From contig NZ_JABX01000037.1 in assembly GCF_001469165.1 (NCBI RefSeq), positions 1 through 64,000 of the forward strand: a stretch of DNA of 64,000 bases. The letters run 5' to 3'. Under the pieces are notes generated by a model. It was not told the origin of the DNA and made no database searches. It saw only the letters and a list, made by a program, of their open reading frames with translations. Both the position numbers and the translations under genes were made by a program. Origin of the DNA: Thiohalocapsa sp. ML1 (GTDB lineage: Bacteria; Pseudomonadota; Gammaproteobacteria; Chromatiales; Chromatiaceae). Positions 8,239-18,667 of this stretch are shown here, one piece after another (the first letter of the stretch is position 1; the number at the start of each line of letters is the position of its first letter).

Positions 8239-8826
8239 TCAGCCCGGCCGAGCCGCGAATTCCACCTTGTCGTAGAGCTCGCCGAGTATGAGCTCGGCGT
8301 CGAAGACGGCGAGTGGGATGCGCTCGGCCGGGTCGTCGAGCGCCAGCATTTTCCAGGTGCCGTCCGGCTGGCGTACGAAGAGCTCCGCCTGCACGCGCTC
8401 CTGCGAGAGCAGCAGGTAAGCCTGCAGGCTCGGCAAGGTGCGGTAATGCGCGAATTTGTCGCCCCGGTCGTAGGCCTCGCTGGACTCCGACAGCACCTCG
8501 ACGATCAGCGTGGGGTTGGTCACCACGTCGCGGCGGTTGTCGTGGAACGCGCGCTCGCCGCAGATCACCATGGCGTCGGGGTAGGTGCCGACGTTGTCGG
8601 CCTCGATACGGACCTTGAGATCGCTCGGGTAGACCCGGCAGGGCTTGCGCTTGAGTGCGTTGCCGAGCTCGCGGACGACATTGGCGACGATGAGGTTGTG
8701 CTGCTCCGTCGCGCCGGTCATCGCGAAGACCTCGCCGGCGACGAATTCGCTGCGCTGGTCTTCGGCGGCGCGCTCGATGGCAAGCCAGTCCTCGAAGGAG
8801 AGCTGTGGCACGGGTTGGGCTGTCAT
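8239..8826 (-). CDS. Uma2-family (DUF820) putative endonuclease
   Basis: 195 residues with the PD-(D/E)XK-like Uma2 pattern: EFVAGEVFAMTGAT near residue 28, TYPDAMV near 80 and TLIVEVLSESSEAYDRGDKFAHY at about 100-120, giving the D, ExL and K positions of the nuclease core. Uma2 proteins are abundant in cyanobacteria and purple sulfur bacteria; their biological target is not established. The ATG at 8826 has GGAGG 7 nt upstream. It is not visibly in an operon. Confidence 0.85.
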   Translation of the reverse strand: MTAQPVPQLSFEDWLAIERAAEDQRSEFVAGEVFAMTGATEQHNLIVANVVRELGNALKRKPCRVYPSDLKVRIEADNVGTYPDAMVICGERAFHDNRRDVVTNPTLIVEVLSESSEAYDRGDKFAHYRTLPSLQAYLLLSQERVQAELFVRQPDGTWKMLALDDPAERIPLAVFDAELILGELYDKVEFAARPG

Positions 8827-8926
8827 GTTGCGCCTCCGTAGTCGGGGATGTCTGCGCCGGAGTATAGCGTCGGGCGCGGGAATCTCGGTCGGCAACGGCG
8901 TGCTCATGGCATGGGTTCCGGCCGCG

Positions 8927-9005
8927 TCAGGTGCCGGCGCGGTCCTCTAGGCGCTGCACGCGGACCTTCAGATCCTTCATATCATCTTCCAGGATGTCGA
9001 CGTGG
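8927..9005 (-). pseudogene. Fragment of a coiled-coil gene (copy of 10111-10190)
   Basis: About 79 bp match, with few differences, the last 26 codons and stop of the coiled-coil gene at 10111-10407 (DVDILEDD-type helix, then VQRLEDRAG and stop). There is no start codon or upstream half, so this is the 3' remnant of a duplicated or recombined copy. Confidence 0.7.
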
Positions 9006-9142
9006 GCGCGTTGGTGCGCCGTCGCGGGACATCGGCGGTGTCAAGGATCGTAACCCAACCAATCGGCGCGATGATGCTGCTTGCTTTGTACTCACATCGG
9101 ACGCACAATTTTGCCCAAATCCCAGCCGAGCCGACCCGAGCG

Positions 9143-9427
9143 ATGCCCCAAGCAAGCACCAAAGAACGTCGACTGAACATCCGCTGCGACGAGCAGACCC
9201 GGGCCTTGCTGGATCGGGCTGCCGGCCATGCACGCGTGACCCTATCCGAGTTCGTGCTGTCGAGGGCGGTTCAGGCGGCCGAGCAGGTGGTGCGAGAGCG
9301 CGAATCCATCAGCTTGCCGGAAGCGGACTTCACTGCATTTCTGACCGCATTGGATGCGCCGGCGGAGCCGAGCCCGGCGCTGCTCAGGGCCGCTCGGCGT
9401 CATGCGGCGGACGTCGAATCAGCGTGA
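9143..9427 (+). CDS. DUF1778 ribbon-helix-helix antitoxin (TacA-like)
   Basis: 94 residues. The N-terminus RRLNIRCDEQTRALLDRAA is the DNA-binding ribbon-helix-helix of DUF1778 antitoxins; the C-terminal tail (FTAFLTALDAPAEPSPAL) is the part that neutralises the acetyltransferase toxin in the TacAT family. It overlaps the following toxin gene by 4 bp (GTGA), so the pair is translationally coupled. DUF1778 antitoxins normally repress their own operon. The start is the ATG at 9143. Confidence 0.85.
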   Translation: MPQASTKERRLNIRCDEQTRALLDRAAGHARVTLSEFVLSRAVQAAEQVVRERESISLPEADFTAFLTALDAPAEPSPALLRAARRHAADVESA

Positions 9428-9939
9428 CGCGGTTCCGCATCCGGTCGCTCGACGACAAAGTCGACAGGGCAGGCTTTCAATGTGGGACGGTGCAACCGGA
9501 TGCGTACATTCGTCGCTACGCTTCACAGGATGTCAAACGCGGCGTCGCTCGGGTCTTCGTTGCGACGCCGCGGGAGACGCAAGACCGCTTGGCCGGCTTC
9601 TACACCCTCAGTGCCGGCTCGGTCCGATGCGAAGACCTGCCGCAGGAGCTTGCACGCAGGCTGCCGCGCTATCCGGTCCCGGTGGCGCTACTGGGCCGAC
9701 TGGCCGTTGACGAGTCGTTTCAGGGGCGTGGGCTCGGCTCGATGCTGCTGTTCGACGCCTGCCGCAAGGTGGAGCAGGCCAGCGCGGTGCTCGCGGTCAC
9801 CGGCCTCCTGGTGGATGCCAAGGACACCGCGGCAGCGGAGTTTTACCGGCACTTCGGCTTCGTGCCCATGCCCGGACAGCCCGGACGCCTGCTGTTGTCA
9901 CGGAAGGTTCTGCAGCGAGTCGCTGCGAGCTCAGCCTGA
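9424..9939 (+). CDS. GNAT-family acetyltransferase toxin (TacT-like)
   Basis: 171 residues, starting at a GTG that overlaps the antitoxin stop. The acetyl-CoA-binding motif QGRGLGSMLL lies near residues 100-109, preceded by the LLGRLAVDESF strand and followed by FYRHFGFVPMP, the usual TacT/AtaT arrangement. Such toxins acetylate the amino group of aminoacyl-tRNA and stop translation. The module looks intact. Confidence 0.85.
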   Translation: MTRFRIRSLDDKVDRAGFQCGTVQPDAYIRRYASQDVKRGVARVFVATPRETQDRLAGFYTLSAGSVRCEDLPQELARRLPRYPVPVALLGRLAVDESFQGRGLGSMLLFDACRKVEQASAVLAVTGLLVDAKDTAAAEFYRHFGFVPMPGQPGRLLLSRKVLQRVAASSA

Positions 9940-10110
9940 CAGTATCCGGGCGCAGCCGCTTCTCGATCGGCAACCTCCGCGTGTGCGCACGCTTTCCTAG
10001 TCGGGAAATCGCAGCCGATCGTGCGGCGTCTACACGTGCGTTGCGCCCGTCTGCACCGCCGGCTCTCCGTAGCGGGGAATCCTTCGGATAGGGCGACGGG
10101 GGCAGATTCG

Positions 10111-10407
10111 TCAGGCGCCTGCGCGATCCTCCAGGCGCTGCACGCGGACCTTCAGATCCTTCATGTCGTCTTCCAGGATGTCGACGTGATGGGTGTGAAA
10201 GCGCTCATGCCGGGCCTGATCGAGCGCGATCTGGCGCATGAACTTGCCGAGATCCAGCAGGCCGTGCTCGACGTTCTCGAGCCTCGCGTTGGTCTGGTCG
10301 AGCCGCGAGTTGGTCTCGTCGAGTCGCTGCATGAAATCGGTGCGCAGATCGCGAATGCCGTCGCGGATCTCGCGCAGGATCTCGATGGTCAGGTCGCTGT
10401 TTGTCAT
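10111..10407 (-). CDS. Small coiled-coil protein
   Basis: 98 residues, almost entirely heptad-like helix: LREIRDGIRDLRTDFMQRL, then repeated LDETN/LDQTN/LENVE turns and a C-terminal LKVRVQRLED. The start ATG at 10407 has GGGAG 6 nt upstream. Many bacteria carry similar small coiled-coil proteins of unknown role. Its 3' end is duplicated as a remnant at 8927-9005, so the gene or its surroundings have been mobile. It lies 55 bp downstream of metH on the same strand. Confidence 0.6.
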   Translation of the reverse strand: MTNSDLTIEILREIRDGIRDLRTDFMQRLDETNSRLDQTNARLENVEHGLLDLGKFMRQIALDQARHERFHTHHVDILEDDMKDLKVRVQRLEDRAGA

Positions 10408-10462
10408 CCTGGCTCCCATTGCGTCTTGGCGTCGTCGCGCGAGACCTCGCCCGCGCTCATCT

Positions 10463-14227
<3,765 letters not shown>

Positions 14228-14416
14228 AGCGTTACTGCCGTGGGGTTGGCGCCGGCGGGTGCGAGGGGCCGCGGCGGTTCGTCAGCGAATTGTAGGCACG
14301 CGGCGTGCCTGATGGCGCCGCGCCGGGCTCGTTCGGTTCGGCGCGCGCCGGGAAGCCGGCGGCGATGCAAACGCTGCGACCACCACCGCGGGCGGCGGCC
14401 GGATGGAGATGGTTTC

Positions 14417-14788
14417 TCAGCGCTCGTCTGCGTCGTCGGGCTCGGCGGTCGCGGGGCCGCTTGCGGCTTGCCGCGCCTTGGGAAGATAGCGAGGGCTCTG
14501 CTCGTGGCCGTTCCAGATCACGGGCTGCTCCAACCACTTCTGGATGAAGGCCCAGGACGCCCGGTAGCCGTCGTGATTCAGGCTGCAGGCGGAGCAGTCC
14601 TTGCGCCGCAGGCCGTGCTTGTCCTCGAACACCAGGTACGGCCCCGGGCACTCGTACGCGATGAGCGGACAATAACAAAACAGGCAGTTGAATTCCCGCT
14701 TGACACCCTTGTGGCAGGGCAGGAAGGGGCATTCGTGGTTGGTGAAACCCTTGAAAGCCTCGTTGTTTGTCGTGTCTTTTGGTTGCAT
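14417..14788 (-). CDS. Cysteine-rich small-domain protein
   Basis: 123 residues starting at the ATG at 14788. The first 75 residues hold paired cysteines (CPFLPCHKG, CLFCYCPL, CPGPYL, CSACSLNHDGY), as in the PF04071-type small cysteine-rich domain, a presumed metal-binding unit that I recall turning up near cobalamin-pathway genes. The C-terminal part is unstructured and acidic. It lies 189 bp upstream of metH on the same strand, so a link to corrinoid supply for MetH is a reasonable guess but not shown. Confidence 0.65.
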   Translation of the reverse strand: MQPKDTTNNEAFKGFTNHECPFLPCHKGVKREFNCLFCYCPLIAYECPGPYLVFEDKHGLRRKDCSACSLNHDGYRASWAFIQKWLEQPVIWNGHEQSPRYLPKARQAASGPATAEPDDADER

Positions 14789-15182
14789 GGGCAGGGGAAG
14801 GGCCGAGGGCCGGGGAAATGCCGAGATCAGCCTCGCAGGTAAGGCCGCTGTCGGAACCGCCAAGGGCCGTGTCGGCACCGCCTGCCGGCAAAAGGGTCAG
14901 CGGGCATCCTTACCAGCCCGCGATCCCAAGGCGCAAGCTCCCTGTCGCGTTGACCGCCGGGCGGTCACCGGCTAGCCTCGCCCAAGGAAGTTCCTTACCG
15001 ACCACGGCTGCACCATGATCACAAGCAAGCTCACGAGCAAGGCCCAGACGACCATCCCGCAGCCGGTGCGCGCGGCGCTGCACCTCGAGGCCGGCGACGA
15101 GCTTGAATACCGACTCGAGGAAGGCCGCGTGATGCTCACCAAGCGGTGGGCCGAGCCCGTAGACGACCCCTTCCACACCTTC

Positions 15183-15210
15183 GATGAATGGCATTCGATG
15201 AATGGCATTC
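15183..15210. repeat. 14-bp tandem duplication that breaks the antitoxin frame
   Basis: GATGAATGGCATTC occurs at 15183-15196 and again at 15197-15210. Because 14 is not a multiple of three, the duplication is a frameshift. Confidence 0.95.
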
Positions 15211-15239
15211 GGACGCGGACGCGGCGGCCTATGCCGATC

Positions 15240-15353
15240 TCTGACGCCGAAACGCGCCTTCGTCAGGGCGATGTCGCGAAGATCGCCACCATCGAGGCCC
15301 GGCGACCCGCCGACGCGGCAACGTCGGCAGGCCCTCAAGGCTTGGCAAGCTGA
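15240..15353 (+). pseudogene. Remnant of a PemK/MazF-like toxin
   Basis: Directly after the ancestral antitoxin stop (15242-15244) the sequence encodes TPKRAFVR and then, one base out of frame, GDVAKIATIE, close to the RGD start of PemK/MazF-type RNases. After about 35 codons it becomes unrelated and stops. The start codon, the continuous frame and the C-terminal two thirds are missing, so the toxin is dead. Confidence 0.5.
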
Positions 15354-15664
15354 TCGCTGACGACGCGGTTCAGGCTCACGTTCGCCTCCGCCGCCCGGAT
15401 CGCCAGGCGTCGGTGTAGGTCGGGCGTGACCCGCACCTGGAAGCGCCCCGAATAGTGCCGATCCGCGATGGGGGTCGGCGGCGCCTCGCCGCCGGCCAGC
15501 ATGTCCGCCACGACGTCGGCGACCAGCGCGCCGATGCCGCGGAGCGCGCCGACCTGGGTCTCGTCCAGGTGCGACAGGCTCGGAAACTCCGCGCAGAGGC
15601 CGACGAATTCCCGGTCCTCCGCCGACCAGATCACGCGATAGGTGTAGTGCTGCGGGTCAATCAT
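15335..15664 (-). CDS. hicB: HicB-family antitoxin
   Basis: 109 residues. The N-terminal half is a HicB partial RNase H-like fold (YRVIWSAEDREFVGLCAEFPSLS), and the C-terminal half is an Arc-type ribbon-helix-helix (GRFQVRVTPDLHRRLAIRAAEANVSLNRVVSDQL) for operator binding. The gene overlaps its toxin partner by 8 bp, toxin first. Its end overlaps by 19 bp the tail of the frameshifted antitoxin ORF on the other strand. The module appears intact. Confidence 0.85.
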   Translation of the reverse strand: MIDPQHYTYRVIWSAEDREFVGLCAEFPSLSHLDETQVGALRGIGALVADVVADMLAGGEAPPTPIADRHYSGRFQVRVTPDLHRRLAIRAAEANVSLNRVVSDQLAKP

Positions 15665-15911
15665 TGTCGAGCTTGTCTATTGCCGCGAGTACCTGTCGGA
15701 CCTGGTAGGGCTTGGCCTTGCCCTGCCGGTCTTGGATATTGACCCTGGGGTCGCCCGGCCATGGTGTCTTGAAGATCAAATGGCTGCTGGTCTGCCGCGG
15801 CTCCCCGAAGAAGTGCTCGCACAGCTTGCGCAGCTCGGCGAAGCGCAGAGTCGCCGGGTTCTCCCTAGCCTTGCGCAAGATCTTCTCGATGCCGTCCATC
15901 TTCATGAGCAT
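15657..15911 (-). CDS. hicA: HicA-like toxin
   Basis: About 80-84 residues; the ATGs at 15911, 15905 and 15899 are all possible starts and no Shine-Dalgarno site decides between them. The core FAELRKLCEHFFGEPRQTSSHLIFKTPW carries the S-H pair expected around the HicA catalytic histidine, although it belongs to the longer variant of the family. The C-terminal KPYQVRQVLAAIDKL is the usual final helix. HicA toxins are mRNA interferases held inactive by HicB. It is followed by an overlapping hicB. Confidence 0.8.
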   Translation of the reverse strand: MLMKMDGIEKILRKARENPATLRFAELRKLCEHFFGEPRQTSSHLIFKTPWPGDPRVNIQDRQGKAKPYQVRQVLAAIDKLDND

Positions 15912-16125
15912 AGTTGCACTATTGACACTGGGCAACCTATCGCGGCGGTCGGATGAACCGCTGTCACGCGGCGCTGGAGCGCCGGTGCCATCAAGCCGAC
16001 GCAATCCATACCACCAAGCTCAGCGGTCGCATCGCGGCGTCGCCTGCGCTAGCCTGTTGCGAGAGCCGTTCGGGCGCCGCATGCGCCTGACGACCACCCG
16101 AGCGCAACCCCAGCGAGGCAAGCCG

Positions 16126-16683
16126 ATGGAAGCCCGCAAGCTCTACACCGTCGCCGATCTGCTCGCCGAGCCCGACGAGCGCGTCGAGCTCATCGACGGC
16201 GAGATCGTCCGCCGCCCCATGGCCCGTGGCGAGCATGGTATGGCGCAAGGTGCCGCCCGCGAGGAGCTCGGAACCTTCAACCGCAAGTCCGGCCCGGGCG
16301 GCTGGTGGATCGCCACCGAGATCAGCGTCGCCTACGAAGCCCACCAGTGCCCGAGCCACGACCTCGCGGGCTGGCGCAAAGAGCGTATGCCGGAACGCCC
16401 GCGCGGCGTGGTGGAGCTGACCCCGGACTGGGTCTGCGAGATCGTCTCACCCGGCCACGAGCGCAAGGACACCCTGACCCTGTTGTTGCTGCTCCAACGC
16501 CACCGCGTGCCCTACTACTGGCTCATCTGGCCGGAGGATCGCACCCTGGTCGTCTACGCGCTGGAAGGCGACACCTACCGCATCGTCGCGACCCTCACCG
16601 CGCCGGACGACACCGCGGAGCCGGTCAAGCTGCCGCCCTTCGAGGCCACGGCCATCGATGTCGGGTACATCCTGGGCGGTTGA
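16126..16683 (+). CDS. Uma2-family (DUF820) putative endonuclease
   Basis: 185 residues. The Uma2 pattern is present: TVADLLAEPDERVELIDGEIVRRP at 8-31, GGWWIATEISV, DLAGWRKERMP, then WVCEIVSPGHERKDTLTLL with the EIVSP and K of the PD-(D/E)XK-like core, and YYWLIWPE. It differs from the 8.2-kb copy in being the variant that ends in a Y-WLI strand. GAGG lies about 10 nt before the ATG at 16126; an in-frame ATG at 16081 is possible. It stands alone. Confidence 0.85.
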   Translation: MEARKLYTVADLLAEPDERVELIDGEIVRRPMARGEHGMAQGAAREELGTFNRKSGPGGWWIATEISVAYEAHQCPSHDLAGWRKERMPERPRGVVELTPDWVCEIVSPGHERKDTLTLLLLLQRHRVPYYWLIWPEDRTLVVYALEGDTYRIVATLTAPDDTAEPVKLPPFEATAIDVGYILGG

Positions 16684-16696
16684 TGCGACATTGCGC

Positions 16697-16843
16697 TCAA
16701 CGGGCACGCGCCAACGCCTGCGCCAGGTCCATCGCGTCGTGCAGTACGCGAATCACCTGCACGACTCCCCAATGCCGGGCGCTGTGATCGAGGGCTTGGC
16801 GGATATCCCGGCGGGCAGCCGCCGAGATAACCAGCCGGGTCAT
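16697..16843 (-). pseudogene. ParE toxin with in-frame internal deletion
   Basis: Only 48 residues against about 95 for a normal ParE. The first 25 residues (MTRLVISAAARRDIRQALDHSA) are a standard ParE N-terminus and the last 20 (VIRVLHDAMDLAQAL) are a standard ParE C-terminus; the central strands are gone, yet the frame is kept. It starts in a 4-bp overlap with the ParD stop codon. The protein should not fold as a toxin but might still be made. Confidence 0.7.
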
Positions 16844-17130
16844 GCCGCCGGCCTGTCCGACGGCGGCTCGCGGTCGATGGCGTCGAGGTAGGCATCGACG
16901 TCAGCCGCGCTCGCGAGCGTCTCGAAGCGCCCCGCTGCCAGGTCCGCGATGCCCTCGGCGACGGCCCGGTGCAGGGCATCCAGCCGGGCGGCGTCCTCCG
17001 CCTCGCGCTGCTCCAGCAGGCGCAGACCGGCGCGCAGCACCTCGCTCGCGTTCTGGTAGCGACCGCTCGCGACGAGATCGCCGATGATGCCGTCCTGGTG
17101 ATCGGTCAGAACAACGTTGCGTGTGGGCAT
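16840..17130 (-). CDS. parD: ParD-family antitoxin
   Basis: 96 residues: a ribbon-helix-helix (TRNVVLTDHQDGIIGDLVASGRYQNASEVLRAGLRLLEQRE), then a helical toxin-binding tail ending in a short acidic stretch. The domain order and the GRYQNASEVLR signature are typical of the ParD/CC2985 group, which represses its own promoter. The gene itself looks intact although the following parE has lost its middle. The start is the ATG at 17130. Confidence 0.85.
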   Translation of the reverse strand: MPTRNVVLTDHQDGIIGDLVASGRYQNASEVLRAGLRLLEQREAEDAARLDALHRAVAEGIADLAAGRFETLASAADVDAYLDAIDREPPSDRPAA

Positions 17131-17309
17131 GGCTTGGCTCCGTTGCTGACTACGACTGTGTGACAGGTCCCGAGGTTACGCAGCGTCGGCAGAATTCAGG
17201 TGGTCCTCTGCGTTGATCGCTGCGAAGCCGATGCTGGCGTTTGATGTGCAGCCGTCCCGCACCAGTGCTATCGTGCCTTCGTTCTGCACGATAACCGAAG
17301 GATTCCGTG

Positions 17310-17591
17310 ATGAGCACGACGGCAACCTCGACGATGGTGAAGATGGTCGGCAGCAACGGCCAGATCTCGCTGGGCAAGCAATACGCCGGCCGGCAGGTGC
17401 TGGTGGAGGAGCAGGAGCCCGGCGTCTGGCTGGTGCGCACGGCAACCGTGGTACCGGACAACGAACGCTGGCTCTTGCAGCCCGAGGCCGCCGCTGATCT
17501 TGAGCGCGCTCTCGACTGGGCGAGCGCAAACCCGGCCGATGATCGTGCCACCGACCGGGTGCTGAGCAGGCTCGCCGAGGACGATGCCTGA
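17310..17591 (+). CDS. Probable antitoxin (AbrB-like)
   Basis: 93 residues with an N-terminal MVKMVGSNGQISLGKQYAGR strand-loop that resembles a SpoVT/AbrB hairpin, followed by VLVEEQEPGVWLVRTATVV and a helical C-terminus (DLERALDWASANP). It precedes the gene at 17584 with an 8-bp overlap, the arrangement of a toxin-antitoxin pair. The ATG at 17310 is used; a GTG lies one codon upstream. The family assignment is by pattern only. Confidence 0.65.
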   Translation: MSTTATSTMVKMVGSNGQISLGKQYAGRQVLVEEQEPGVWLVRTATVVPDNERWLLQPEAAADLERALDWASANPADDRATDRVLSRLAEDDA

Positions 17592-17904
17592 AGACGGCGC
17601 CAAGGTCCGCCTGGATCTGAACAACCCTGTCTTTCAGGAGGGTCTGTTCGGCCTGCAAAAGGCTGACCGGCAGGCCGCGCTTGAAACGCTCAACAAGCTG
17701 CGGCGGCTGACCTGGGATCAGGTCTATCGGGACGCCGGCCTCAAGTGGGAGAAGATCGCCAGCGTCGAGCCGCCCCCCGGCATCGCCGCGCTGTATTCGC
17801 TGCGGATCACCCGGTCAAGGCGCGCAACGGCCTATCGCGAAGGGGCGTTCATCCGTTTGCTCAGCATCGCGCCGGATCATGACAGTACCTACGGAAAGCG
17901 GTAG
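17584..17904 (+). CDS. RelE/ParE-superfamily-like toxin
   Basis: 106 residues. The C-terminal half (GIAALYSLRITRSRRATAYREGAFIRLLSIAPDHDSTYGK) has the basic beta-sheet pattern of RelE/ParE-fold toxins, with the R-x-x-A-Y-R and LSIAPDHDSTY signatures of a group often encoded after an AbrB-like antitoxin. The N-terminal half is helical. The target is unknown. It overlaps both the antitoxin upstream and, by 26 bp, the start of the membrane protein at 17879. Confidence 0.65.
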   Translation: MPEDGAKVRLDLNNPVFQEGLFGLQKADRQAALETLNKLRRLTWDQVYRDAGLKWEKIASVEPPPGIAALYSLRITRSRRATAYREGAFIRLLSIAPDHDSTYGKR

Positions 17905-18565
17905 ACATAGCGCCGTCAGCCTGGCTTCGCCGTCGGCGCCAAACGACGCCGCGACAGGCCTGCTCGACGGCATCCGCGCCGTCGCCGCGGATGTCGCTGC
18001 ATGGCTGGCCTCGGTGTGGGATCTGCTGTGGGCTGCCGACACCTGGCGCCCGCTGCTGGACTGGCTTGCGGCGCGCTCCGGCGGCGTGGCCGATACGGTC
18101 ATGGCGACCGCCTTCATCGCGTTCGTTGTCTGGGTTTGGTCCAAGCGCACCACATCGGCTGCCGGCGAGCCGGCTCCCGCTAGACCGGGTGCCGATGCGG
18201 GCACCGCTTCCGAGCCGCAGGTGCGGGCCGACGCGGGTGCTTGCCTCGTCGATCAGGCGACCCGGATCCGGGCGCAGCAACTCCTGTGCGAGCTGCCGGG
18301 CTGGCGCGAGCCGCGATCCCGGCAGCGCATCATCGGCAACGCCTTGGGCGACGGCCATCCACTGCTCGACGAGATCCCGCTCTCCGGCAGCGCGAAGGAC
18401 GCGGCACACGCCGTGATCCAGGCCTGCGCGCCTCCCGCCGGTTTTCACAAGGATGCGAAGCCGCCGCTCTGCATGCTCGTCGATGCCATCGGGCGCGATT
18501 TCCCCGGCGATCCGCGGCGCGACGCCGAGGTCCGCGAGCTGCTGCGCTTGCTCGGCTGCAACTGA
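17879..18565 (+). CDS. Membrane protein with C-terminal effector-associated-like domain
   Basis: 228 residues. The first 60 residues hold amphipathic tryptophan-rich helices, followed by one clear transmembrane segment (DTVMATAFIAFVVWVW, about residues 72-88) and a linker. Residues 125-226 form a domain that aligns by eye with the N-terminus of the STAND protein encoded next: LP-W, then ALG-x-HP-x-LDE, A-x-DAA and PPL-x-x-L in the same order and spacing. Shared effector-associated domains (EADs) normally pair a sensor ATPase with its effector, so this is the likely membrane effector. The ATG at 17879 overlaps the preceding gene by 26 bp. Confidence 0.65.
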   Translation: MTVPTESGRHSAVSLASPSAPNDAATGLLDGIRAVAADVAAWLASVWDLLWAADTWRPLLDWLAARSGGVADTVMATAFIAFVVWVWSKRTTSAAGEPAPARPGADAGTASEPQVRADAGACLVDQATRIRAQQLLCELPGWREPRSRQRIIGNALGDGHPLLDEIPLSGSAKDAAHAVIQACAPPAGFHKDAKPPLCMLVDAIGRDFPGDPRRDAEVRELLRLLGCN

Positions 18566-18667
18566 TCGCATCCGGCGACCGCGCCCGCTGCCGCCAGGCG
18601 GCGCGGTTGGACTGCGCGTCGGCTAGAATGCAGCGATTATTCGACGCACAGGGCGCACACGGGAGCG

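Larger units (their letters stand above)
15015..15353 (+). pseudogene. AbrB-type antitoxin with frameshifted C-terminus
   Basis: The first 55 residues are a normal SpoVT/AbrB swapped-hairpin antitoxin (SKLTSKAQTTIPQPVRAALHLEAGDELEY). At 15183-15210 the 14-bp unit GATGAATGGCATTC is tandemly duplicated, which shifts the frame. With one copy removed, the protein would continue ...DEWHSDADAAAYADL and stop at 15244, the usual ending of this antitoxin group. As it stands, translation runs on to 15353 in the frame of the toxin remnant. DNA binding may survive; toxin binding probably does not. Confidence 0.75.
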
